Shown here: piece after piece, positions 34,120-44,000 of the stretch
Layout of the letters: each line of letters begins with the position of its first letter
Numbering within the stretch: position 1 is the stretch's first letter
Notes under the pieces: model-generated
The model's database searches: none
The model's input: only the letters and a program-made list of their open reading frames with translations
What the model was told of the DNA's origin: nothing
From: Pseudomonas marginalis
GTDB taxonomy: Bacteria; Pseudomonadota; Gammaproteobacteria; Pseudomonadales; Pseudomonadaceae
Assembly (NCBI RefSeq): GCF_900105325.1
Contig: NZ_FNSU01000004.1
Span: 372,001-436,000 of the forward strand
DNA: 64,000 nucleotides
Direction: 5' to 3'
Translations under genes and position numbers: made by a program

Positions 34120-37100
34120 TTAGTCGAGTTTGCTGGGCGGTGGCTCGGGTGCATCCGCCACTTTGCCGTCCGGCGGCTCCGGCACATCTTGCGCGTCGGC
34201 CGGTCCGACGATGGTTCTCTTCTCGTCTTCCACCGGCACCAGCTTGTACTCCTGGCCGTGGAGGTTTTTCAGGTACACCTCCATCTGCCGGAACGAGATG
34301 TTGATGTGGTGGTTCTTGAACTCGCGGTTGATAAAGCGGTTCACTTCGTCGATCACCGGGTTGCGGTCGCCGAGGTCGCGCACGTGCATGCGCAGTTCGT
34401 GGTCGAGGGTGCTTTCGCCGAAGTTGAGGAAGTACACATGGGGTTCCGGTTCCTTCAACACCCTTGGGTTTTCTCGCGCAGCCTTGAGCAACAATTCCTT
34501 CACCAGGTCCAGGTCGGAGCCGTAGTCAACGCCCAGCTTGAGGGTCACACGGGTGATGGTGTCGGTCAGCGACCAGTTGATCAGTTGCCCGGTAATGAAC
34601 GTCTTGTTCGGGACAATGATGTCCTTGCGGTCGAAGTCGGTGATGGTGGTGGCGCGGATGCGGATCTTGCTCACCGTGCCCGACAGGTTGCCGATGGTGA
34701 TGGTGTCGCCGATGCGCACCGGGCGCTCGAACAGGATCATGATGCCGGAGATAAAGTTGGCGAAGATCTCCTGCATGCCGAAGCCCAACCCCACCGACAG
34801 CGCGGCCACCAGCCATTGCAACTTGTCCCAGCTCACGCCGAGGGTGGACAGGGTCGAGACAAAGCCCACGCCGGCAATGATGTAGGACAGCAAGGTGGTC
34901 GTGGCGTAGGCACTGCCCTGGGCCAAGTCCAGCTTGGACAGCACCAGCACTTCCAGCAGGCCGGGCAGGTTGCGCGCCAGGGCGAAGGTGATGCCGATGA
35001 TGATCAGCGCGCCGAGCAGGTCGCCGATGCTGATCGGCACCATGCTGATATTGGCACCGGTGCCGCTGGTGTATTCGTACAGGGTGACGTTGTCCAGGTA
35101 GGAAAATACCGAGATCAGGTCCGACCATACCCAGTACAGCGCCGCGATAAAGCCGCCGAGCAGCGCCAGGCGGATGAGGCGCATCGATTGTTCGTTGACC
35201 TGTTCGATATCCAGGGTCGGCTCTTCGATCACCGCTTCGCCTTCGCCGGCTTCCTTGGCGGCCTGGCGTTTGGCCAGGGCGCGGGAATAGGCCAGGCGTC
35301 GGGCGGCAACGCCCAGGCCGCGGACGAAGGTGGCTTCGATGACCAGCCAGAACATCAGCAGGTACAGGGTGTTGATCAGCCGGTCGCTGAGCTTGAGTGC
35401 GGTGTAGTAGTAGCCAAAGCACACGGCAATGAACAGCGCGACAGGCAGGGCGGTAAACAGCAGGCCCACGGCTTTGCGGAACAGCGAGGCTTTTTCGTGG
35501 GTCGGGCTGTGCAGCAGCAGGCGTCCCAGCAGCCAGGCCATCAGGGCGTAGCAGGTCAGGACCACACCAATGCCCAGCACGTCGTCGGCCAGCGCCGCCG
35601 GTTGATGCTCGGCAATCGCCACCACGGCCACCAGGGCCAGCACCACCAGCCCGAGCTTGCGTACCCAGCCCTGGAGGAATTCGACCTGGGGCTTTTCCCA
35701 GCGGAAGTGCAACTCGGCCACGCCGCCCGGCGCCAGGATGCGGTAGGCGGTGTAGAACACCAGCCATGCCTGGGCGATCTGCAACAGCGCTGCACCCAGG
35801 TTGGCGTTCTGCCCACGTGCGTCGATCTGCAGCGCGTAGCCGCACAGCGCCAGGCCCAGTGCTACCGGCATCGCCAACAGGATATTTACCAGGATCGCCT
35901 GGGGCGTGTGCCATTGGCTGTCGCGTTTGAAGTGGCCGATGTCCAGGTGGACTCTTTTCAGGCGCGCGTACAACGCGTTGCGGCGCCACAACAGGGCACC
36001 GATCAACAGCAGCAACGGCAAAAACAGCAGCGGACGCTGGGTCAGGCCGTCGTACAGCTCGCTGACGCTGGAGGCCCATGGCAGGGTGGTGACCTGCTTG
36101 CTCAGGTGCGCCGGCACGGTTTCCAGCCACTCGGTGTCCAGCGGCTTGTTGCTGGGGATCCAGAACATCTGTTCATCGAGCGTCGCGCGCAGGGTGGTGG
36201 CGGTGCTGAGCAGTTGTTTCTGGTTCAGTTGCAGGGTGATGGATTCGTTGAGCAGCGCGCTCAGCTCGCGGCTCAGGCGCTCCAGCAAGTCGCTGCGGGT
36301 GATCGCCAGTTCCAGCAGGGTGCGCCGCAGTTGCGGGGTGACGTCGGCCGGCGGCTGGTTGGCCAGCAGGTTATCCACATAGGTGCTGGGGGAGCTGATC
36401 AGCTCGCGCTGTTGGTTGACCTCGAACTGGTACAGGCGAATGTTGGCGATATCGTCCGCCAGGTCGCGGTCCACCGTCAGGCGGGGCAACGCTTGTTTCT
36501 GCTTATACAGAATCTTCGAGAGGAGCAGGCTGCCCTTGAGCACATTGATCTGCTCGTCCAGGGCCGAATCGCTCTGGGTCACGGTGTCCAGCTGTTGCTT
36601 GGTCTGCAGGTTCTTCTGGGTCAGGTCGTTGAGGCGGTCGGTACTCTTGAGCAGGTAGTCGGACAGCTTCAGGTTGGCCGCGCTTTCCGTGGCCAGCAGG
36701 CTGCTGCCGCCGGCCTTTTGCGCTTCGATGGACTGTTGGGTGACGGTCTGCTGGGACTGGGCCAGGCGTTTCTGGTTGATCAGGGTTTGCAGGTCCTGGA
36801 TCTCTTGTTCCAGGCGCGCGGTTTTTTCCTGGATCAAGTCGTGCTGGCTGTTGCCCAGGTCCTGCAGCTGGCTATTGCCGGCCAGTTCCTGGCGACGCAG
36901 GGGGATCAGGGCATTCAGGGAGGCCAGTTCGGCATTCAGTTGGTTGCGCTGGTCGCTGCTGAGGGCTTTGCCATTGTCCTTGCCGGCCTTGAGGGTGGCA
37001 TTGATCTGCTGGATGCGCGTCTGGCTGCTGCTGATTTCGGTCTGGGCGCGCTCGGGACGGGTCTGGGCGGCGATGGTCAGGCTGTTGGCGTCGGCCAGTT

Positions 37101-37503
37101 CCTTTTGCAGGTCGCCTTGCTGGGTGCTGCGCTGCACCAGCAATTGCTCAAGCTGCGGCACCGGCAGGGTGGCGTAGCGTTGGGCTACCGGAATGACCTT
37201 GGTGGCCTTGAGCCGGGTCAGTTCGCGCTGGTTCTCGCTGGTCTGGCGCGGCGCGTCTTCCAGCTGGCGCTTGAGGTCGACCAGGCGCTGCTCGTAATCC
37301 TGCTTGTTGCCCAGGTAGGTCAGGGTCTGTTGCAGGATCGACTGCAGCGCCTTCATGTCGGCGTCGGGCAGTTTGCGATCAGGCAGCTTGTCCAGGGTTT
37401 GCTGGATGGCGTCGGCGCTGGGCGGGTCGGCGGCGTAGACGCTGCCGACACAAAGGGTCAGGCCCAGCAGGGCAGTGGCGAGAAAAGTGCGCAGGGTTGG
37501 CAT
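34120..37503 (-). CDS. mscK: Large mechanosensitive channel MscK (KefA)
   Basis: The 1127-residue inner-membrane channel opens on membrane tension. It has a signal peptide (about residues 1-24, ending SVYA-A), a long periplasmic coiled-coil-rich region with many Gln/Leu heptads (about 30-450), about ten membrane helices, and the MscS-like pore domain near the C-terminus (LSVGLGFGMQEIFANFISG, then RIGDTITIGNLSGTV). The ATG at 37503 is the right start for the signal peptide; the longer frame to 37617 lies upstream of it. The C-terminal tail is Pro-rich. Confidence 0.9.
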   Translation of the reverse strand: MPTLRTFLATALLGLTLCVGSVYAADPPSADAIQQTLDKLPDRKLPDADMKALQSILQQTLTYLGNKQDYEQRLVDLKRQLEDAPRQTSENQRELTRLKATKVIPVAQRYATLPVPQLEQLLVQRSTQQGDLQKELADANSLTIAAQTRPERAQTEISSSQTRIQQINATLKAGKDNGKALSSDQRNQLNAELASLNALIPLRRQELAGNSQLQDLGNSQHDLIQEKTARLEQEIQDLQTLINQKRLAQSQQTVTQQSIEAQKAGGSSLLATESAANLKLSDYLLKSTDRLNDLTQKNLQTKQQLDTVTQSDSALDEQINVLKGSLLLSKILYKQKQALPRLTVDRDLADDIANIRLYQFEVNQQRELISSPSTYVDNLLANQPPADVTPQLRRTLLELAITRSDLLERLSRELSALLNESITLQLNQKQLLSTATTLRATLDEQMFWIPSNKPLDTEWLETVPAHLSKQVTTLPWASSVSELYDGLTQRPLLFLPLLLLIGALLWRRNALYARLKRVHLDIGHFKRDSQWHTPQAILVNILLAMPVALGLALCGYALQIDARGQNANLGAALLQIAQAWLVFYTAYRILAPGGVAELHFRWEKPQVEFLQGWVRKLGLVVLALVAVVAIAEHQPAALADDVLGIGVVLTCYALMAWLLGRLLLHSPTHEKASLFRKAVGLLFTALPVALFIAVCFGYYYTALKLSDRLINTLYLLMFWLVIEATFVRGLGVAARRLAYSRALAKRQAAKEAGEGEAVIEEPTLDIEQVNEQSMRLIRLALLGGFIAALYWVWSDLISVFSYLDNVTLYEYTSGTGANISMVPISIGDLLGALIIIGITFALARNLPGLLEVLVLSKLDLAQGSAYATTTLLSYIIAGVGFVSTLSTLGVSWDKLQWLVAALSVGLGFGMQEIFANFISGIMILFERPVRIGDTITIGNLSGTVSKIRIRATTITDFDRKDIIVPNKTFITGQLINWSLTDTITRVTLKLGVDYGSDLDLVKELLLKAARENPRVLKEPEPHVYFLNFGESTLDHELRMHVRDLGDRNPVIDEVNRFINREFKNHHINISFRQMEVYLKNLHGQEYKLVPVEDEKRTIVGPADAQDVPEPPDGKVADAPEPPPSKLD

Positions 37504-37555
37504 AGAGACCGATCGAGCAAGGTGAAGAATCGGGGGCGTGCTGTCGCCCCGCAGT

Positions 37556-39298
<1,743 letters not shown>

Positions 39299-39420
39299 AG
39301 GCAGTACTCCATGGGCAAACAAGACGGGACGCAAACTGACCATGCAGTCTGCGTGCCAGGGATTCTAACCTGTTGAATTGCGGTGCTGTCAAAAAGCTTT
39401 TTCTGATTCACGCATAACTA

Positions 39421-39613
39421 AATTTGGGAGGGGCAAGCCCTAATGCCGTTCAGTTAAGCGAAAGTGATTGTAGGAGCGAGCTTGCTCGCGAAGAACTCAG
39501 GGCCACCGCGCTTATCGAGAATGAACGCGTTGCCTGGGCGTTTTTCGCGAGCAAGCTCGCTCCTACAAAAAGCCTTAACTGACCGGCATTAGGGCAAGCC
39601 CCCTCCCACATTT
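39421..39613. repeat. Nested palindrome: REP pair inside an outer inverted repeat
   Basis: The inner pair, TGTAGGAGCGAGCTTGCTCG at 39470 and its inverted copy ending at 39567, is flanked by a second inverted repeat. CTAATGCCGTTCAGTTAAG (39441-39459) pairs with CTTAACTGACCGGCATTAG (39574-39592) with one mismatch. Outside this, GGGAGGGGCAAGCC on the left matches GGGCAAGCCCCCTCCCAC on the right. The whole 190-base block can fold on itself and lies between the chemoreceptor 3' end and the antiporter start, both on the minus strand. Confidence 0.85.
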
Positions 39614-39629
39614 CAGCCAGTGCAGGGCG

Positions 39630-41255
39630 TTAGAGGCGGAAGCGGCCTACCATCCCGTTCAGGTCTACCGCCAGGCGTGACAATTCGCTGCTCGCGGCGC
39701 TGGTCTGGCTGGCGCCCGTAGCGGATTGCACCGACAGATCACGAATGTTCACCAGGTTGCGGTCCACTTCCCGCGCCACCTGCGCCTGTTCTTCCGCAGC
39801 GCTGGCGATCACCAGGTTGCGCTCGTTGATCTCGACAATCGCCGTGTTGATGGTGTCCAGCGACATCCCTGCGCCTTTGGCGATGTTCAGCGTCGACTCC
39901 GCCCGCTCGGTGCTGTTGCGCATCGAGTCCACCGCGTGCTCGGTACCGGCCTGGATACTGCCGATCATCCGCTCGATCTCGCTGGTGGACTGCTGGGTAC
40001 GATGGGCCAGGGCCCGCACTTCATCGGCGACCACCGCGAACCCGCGACCGGCTTCACCGGCGCGCGCGGCTTCAATCGCCGCGTTCAGGGCCAGCAAATT
40101 GGTCTGGTCGGCCAGGCCGCGAATCACGTCCAGCACTTTGCCGATATCGCGCGACTCATTGGCCAGTTCGCCGATCAGGGTGGCGGTTGCTTGCACATCG
40201 CCGCTCATGCGCTCGATGGCGCTGACGGTTTCCTGCACCAGGTCGCGGCCGTCGCCAGCAGACGTGGTGGCGTTGCGCGAGGCTTCCGAGGTGCTCACCG
40301 CATTGCGTGCGACTTCTTCAACGGCGCTGGTCATCTCGTTGACGGCGGTGGCGGCTTGCTCGATTTCGTTGTTTTGCCGGGTCAGGCCACGGGCACTTTC
40401 GTCGGTGACGGCGTTCAGTTCCTCGGCGGCGGAAGCCAGTTGGGTGGCGGAGCCGGCGATGCGTTGCAGGGTGTCGCGCAGTTTGTCCTGCATCTTGGCC
40501 ATGGCGGCGAGCAGGCGCCCGGCCTCATCGTTGCCGTCGACTTTGATCGGCCGTGTCAGGTTGCCTTCGGCGACTTCTTCCGCCGCTTCCAGTGCCTGTG
40601 AAATCGGCAGGGTGATGCTGCGGGTCAGCAGCCAGGCAAACAGCAGGGTCAGCAGCGTGGCGATCACCAGCAGGCCCACGACCAGGTTGAAGGCCGTGTT
40701 GTATTGGTCTTCGGCCTCCTGATTGGTGGCCAGGGCCATCTTGTTATTGAGGTCCAGCAGGCGCGTCAGCACGGCGTTGACCTGCTCGGAGTTGCTCAGC
40801 AATTCGGTGTTAAGCAGGCTGCGCAGCTCATCCATCTGGTTGGCCCGTGACAGGCTCTTCATGCGCTCTTCAATCTGATGGTACTGGCCCAGCAGGCTTA
40901 CATATTCGTTGTAGGTGCTACGTTCTTCGCTGCTTTCAATCAGTTTCTCGTAGACGCCCTGGGCGGTGCGGATCTGCTGGTTGCGCAGTTCGAAGGCTTC
41001 CAGGGTCTTTTGCTGCACATCCGGCTCGCGGTTGGTCAGCAAGCGGTAAGACAGCACGCGCAGGCGCAGGGTCAGTTGGGTGAACTCGTCCAGGGCGCGG
41101 ATGCTTGGCACGCTGGACAAGGTAATGTCTTCAGTGGCGCCACGGATCTTGCTCATCTGGTTCAGGGCGAACACGCCTAGAAACAACATCAACGCGCCAA
41201 TAAACGCGAAGCCGAGGAAGGCCCTCGGAGCGATATTCATATTACGAAGCGACAT
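39630..41255 (-). CDS. Methyl-accepting chemotaxis protein, four-helix-bundle sensor
   Basis: The 541-residue inner-membrane receptor has a first helix (AFLGFAFIGALMLFLGVFAL), a periplasmic four-helix-bundle sensor (about residues 35-185), a second helix (LVVGLLVIATLLTLLFAWLL), a HAMP domain, and the conserved signalling tip DQTNLLALNAAIEAARAGE. The sensor type (4HB_MCP) often binds organic acids or amino acids, but no ligand can be read from the sequence. The ATG at 41255 has AGGA upstream; an in-frame start at 41279 is also possible. Confidence 0.9.
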   Translation of the reverse strand: MSLRNMNIAPRAFLGFAFIGALMLFLGVFALNQMSKIRGATEDITLSSVPSIRALDEFTQLTLRLRVLSYRLLTNREPDVQQKTLEAFELRNQQIRTAQGVYEKLIESSEERSTYNEYVSLLGQYHQIEERMKSLSRANQMDELRSLLNTELLSNSEQVNAVLTRLLDLNNKMALATNQEAEDQYNTAFNLVVGLLVIATLLTLLFAWLLTRSITLPISQALEAAEEVAEGNLTRPIKVDGNDEAGRLLAAMAKMQDKLRDTLQRIAGSATQLASAAEELNAVTDESARGLTRQNNEIEQAATAVNEMTSAVEEVARNAVSTSEASRNATTSAGDGRDLVQETVSAIERMSGDVQATATLIGELANESRDIGKVLDVIRGLADQTNLLALNAAIEAARAGEAGRGFAVVADEVRALAHRTQQSTSEIERMIGSIQAGTEHAVDSMRNSTERAESTLNIAKGAGMSLDTINTAIVEINERNLVIASAAEEQAQVAREVDRNLVNIRDLSVQSATGASQTSAASSELSRLAVDLNGMVGRFRL

Positions 41256-41531
41256 GCGGAAATCCTGGGAGAGGCGCAATCCGTGCGGTCATGAGACGGG
41301 GTGTGCCTCTCTATCGGGCATACGACTAAAGTCTAAAGGGGGCTGTGCGTTTTTGTCGCATCTGACGAGGGGTTGCGCGGATTCAGGAACCAGATGGGGG
41401 AAATGCAGTCACTAAGGCTCGAAAGCGTGGCCCGGCCCTTAAAAAACGGGCTGCGCGCCAGGGATAACCCTGGCATCCGAGGTGAATTTTCTTTATCGTC
41501 ACCGCCCTTTGAAAAAGCCCGAGAAATCAAA

Positions 41532-41762
41532 ATGTTAGAAGCATCCCTCAGCCAACTGGAACAACTGGTCAGCGACCTGGTACAGCAGAATCAGGAGCTA
41601 CTGGGCAGCAACGAATCCCTCAAGGCCGAACTGGCTCGCGCCAAGGATGAGAACGACAGCCTGCAACTGAACCTGATGGAGCAGGAAGAAAAGCACGGCG
41701 CCACCGCAGCACGTATCCAGGCGCTGGTTGAGCGCGTGAGCGCAGGCCCTGTCAGCGCATGA
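41532..41762 (+). CDS. Short coiled-coil protein, ZapB-like
   Basis: The 76-residue protein is mostly one coiled coil (SQLEQLVSDLVQQNQELLGSN then LKAELARAKDENDSLQ), like ZapB or the TIGR02449 proteins found before zapA. The ATG at 41532 starts the coiled coil; a longer frame from 41373 lacks a plausible start. It overlaps the ZapA-like gene by 4 bases (ATGA). A division-site role is inferred from its partner. The stretch 41256-41531 before it holds no other gene. Confidence 0.75.
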   Translation: MLEASLSQLEQLVSDLVQQNQELLGSNESLKAELARAKDENDSLQLNLMEQEEKHGATAARIQALVERVSAGPVSA

Positions 41763-42049
41763 ATGAAGGGATAAAGGTCGTTTCGATTCTCGGAGAGGAT
41801 TACTCGATCAAGGCCCCGGCGGGGGAAGATAAAACCCTGATGCACGCCGTGACCATGCTCAAGGCCTCCCTGGCCACCACCAAGAAAAAGTACCCGACCC
41901 TGATCGGTGACAAGCTACTGGTGCTGGCGGCGCTGAACCTGTGCGCCGAGCAGATCGAAATGCAGCAGGCTCACCAGCAGGAACTCGACCGTTACCAAGA
42001 GCAAGTCAGCGCCACGGTCGAGGTGATTTCCAAGGCGATCCAGCCCTAG
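41759..42049 (+). CDS. zapA: ZapA-like cell division protein
   Basis: The 96-residue protein has the ZapA pattern: KVVSILGEDYSIKAPAGED, a helix rich in Lys, LVLAALNLCAEQIEMQQ and a C-terminal coiled coil. ZapA binds FtsZ and bundles protofilaments. Pseudomonas zapA normally lies beside ssrS (6S RNA) and a 5-formyltetrahydrofolate cyclo-ligase gene. Neither is here, so this may be a second, divergent ZapA-like protein. Its stop codon overlaps that of the convergent dehydrogenase gene in CTAG. Confidence 0.78.
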   Translation: MNEGIKVVSILGEDYSIKAPAGEDKTLMHAVTMLKASLATTKKKYPTLIGDKLLVLAALNLCAEQIEMQQAHQQELDRYQEQVSATVEVISKAIQP

Positions 42050-43848
42050 AACCACTCATCCTGCATCCCCAGGCACGTATCATCCCGTGCCTCCAGAATC
42101 ACCAGTTCATGATGGCAGCCCGGAATCTCCCAAGTCAGGAAGTACCGGGCGGCCTGGAGCTTGCCTTGATAGAAGGCGACATCGGCCACATTGCCCTTGG
42201 CCAGCCCTTCTTCGGCGCGAATCGCCTGTTCCAGCCAGCGCCAGCCAATCACCGTATGCCCGAATACCTTCAGGTACAGCGCCGAGTTCGCCAGGCTGCT
42301 GTTGACCTTGCCCTGGGCGAGATCCGTCAGCAGGCCGATGGTCACGCTTTGCAGGCGGCTGACCAGGTGCTCCAGCGGCTCTCTCAATGCCGTCAGGCCT
42401 GGATATTCCTGTGCCCGCGCGCCCGTGTCGGCGATCAGCCGGATCAGTTGCTTCAGGCCCGCGCCGCCGTTCTGCGCCAGCTTGCGCCCCAGCAGGTCCA
42501 GGGACTGGATGCCATGGGTGCCCTCGTGGATCGGGTTCAGGCGGTTGTCGCGGTAGTACTGCTCCACCGGGTATTCGCGGGTATAACCATGGCCGCCGAG
42601 GATCTGGATCGCCAGTTCGTTGGCCTTGAGGCAGAACTCCGATGGCCAGGATTTGACGATGGGGGTGAGCAGGTCCAGCAGTTCATGGGCCTGTTTGCGT
42701 TCGGCCTCGGTCTCCAGTGTGGTGGTGTCATCGAACAGCCGCGCGGCGTACAGGCCCAGGTCAAAGGCACCTTCGACGTAGGCTTTTTGCGTCAGCAGCA
42801 TGCGCTTGATATCGGCGTGCTGGATGATCGAGACCGGCGCGGTGCCTGGGTCCTTGCTGTCGGGCAAGCGGCCTTGCGGGCGTTCGCGGGCGTATTCCAG
42901 CGAATAGAGATAACCGGCGTAACCGAGCATCACCGCGCCCATGCCGACACCGATGCGCGCCTCGTTCATCATCTGGAACATGCAGCTCAGGCCTTGGTGC
43001 GGTTTACCCACCAGATAGCCGACGCAGTTGCCGTTATCGCCGAAATTCAGTGCCGTGGACGTGGTGCCACGCCAGCCCATCTTATGAAACAGCCCGGCCA
43101 GCAGCACGTCGTTGCGCGCGCCGAGGCTGCCGTCGTCGTTGACCAGGAATTTGGGCACGATAAACAGCGAAATGCCCTTCACCCCGGCGGGCGCGTCCGG
43201 CAGCTTGGCCAGCACCATGTGCACGATGTTTTCCGACAGCGGGTGGTCGCCGCCGGAGATGAAGATCTTGTTGCCTTTGAGGCGATAGCTGCCGTCAGCC
43301 GCGGGCTCGGCGCGGGTACGAATATCCGACAGCGATGAGCCGGCGTGGGGCTCGGTCAGGGCCATGGTGCCGAAGAAACGGCCTTCGATCATTGGTTGCA
43401 GGAAGCGCTGTTTTTGCTCCTCGGTGCCGAAGCTTTCGATCAGGTTGGCGGCGCCCATGGTCAGGAACGGGTAGGACGTCGAGGCCGCGTTGGCGGATTG
43501 GAAGTGAGCGAAGCAGGCCTGGGACAGCAGGGTCGGCAACTGCATGCCACCGGCTTCGAAGCTGCGGGCCGCATTGAGGAAACCGGCTTCAAGGAACGCA
43601 TCCACCGCCGGTTTCACTTCCGGAATCAGAATCGCCTTGCCGTCCTCAAAACGCGGTTCGTTCTCGTCGTTCTTGCGGTTGTGTGGCGCGAAGTACTTCT
43701 CGGCAATGTTGCGGGCCGTGCTGATGGCCGCATCGAAGGTTTCGCGGTTGTGCTCGGCAAACCGCTCGCGCTGGGTCAGGCCCTCGGCATCGAGGACTTC
43801 GTACAGCTCGAAAGCCAGATTGCGGGAACTGAGCAGCGTCTCGGACAT
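42046..43848 (-). CDS. Acyl-CoA dehydrogenase with C-terminal extension
   Basis: This 600-residue flavoenzyme introduces a trans-2 double bond into an acyl-CoA. It resembles the long FadE/DmdC-type dehydrogenases: GTMALTEPHAGSSLSDIRTRA in the middle domain, GWRGTTSTALNFGDNG, ILGGHGYTREYPVEQYYRD and a C-terminal Acyl-CoA_dh-C-like helical domain. The exact chain length or substrate (fatty acid or 3-methylmercaptopropionyl-CoA) is not settled by the sequence. No beta-oxidation partners lie beside it. Confidence 0.87.
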   Translation of the reverse strand: MSETLLSSRNLAFELYEVLDAEGLTQRERFAEHNRETFDAAISTARNIAEKYFAPHNRKNDENEPRFEDGKAILIPEVKPAVDAFLEAGFLNAARSFEAGGMQLPTLLSQACFAHFQSANAASTSYPFLTMGAANLIESFGTEEQKQRFLQPMIEGRFFGTMALTEPHAGSSLSDIRTRAEPAADGSYRLKGNKIFISGGDHPLSENIVHMVLAKLPDAPAGVKGISLFIVPKFLVNDDGSLGARNDVLLAGLFHKMGWRGTTSTALNFGDNGNCVGYLVGKPHQGLSCMFQMMNEARIGVGMGAVMLGYAGYLYSLEYARERPQGRLPDSKDPGTAPVSIIQHADIKRMLLTQKAYVEGAFDLGLYAARLFDDTTTLETEAERKQAHELLDLLTPIVKSWPSEFCLKANELAIQILGGHGYTREYPVEQYYRDNRLNPIHEGTHGIQSLDLLGRKLAQNGGAGLKQLIRLIADTGARAQEYPGLTALREPLEHLVSRLQSVTIGLLTDLAQGKVNSSLANSALYLKVFGHTVIGWRWLEQAIRAEEGLAKGNVADVAFYQGKLQAARYFLTWEIPGCHHELVILEARDDTCLGMQDEWF

Positions 43849-43965
43849 GGCGGATTACCTTTGGGGAATTGGCCTGAGTCTAAGTGCGCGAATAAAGACT
43901 GGATAGCAAGATTGATCTGGGTGATGAAGAGGCAGAACGCGGGGAGGGGAATTGAAATGCGATCA

Positions 43966-43997
43966 AATGTGGGAGAGGGCAAGCCCCCTCCCACATT
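43966..43997 (-). terminator. REP hairpin downstream of putA
   Basis: AATGTGGGAG at 43966-43975 pairs perfectly with CTCCCACATT at 43988-43997 around AGGGCAAGCCCC, 3 bases after the putA stop. It is a GTGGGAG-type REP placed where the putA transcript should end, with T-rich sequence (TTGATCGC) downstream. Confidence 0.6.
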
Positions 43998-44000
43998 CAG

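Noticed and set aside
41760..42060. 6S RNA (ssrS), expected after zapA in Pseudomonas.
   Set aside because: The ZapA-like stop codon overlaps the stop of the convergent dehydrogenase gene, leaving no room for an RNA gene.
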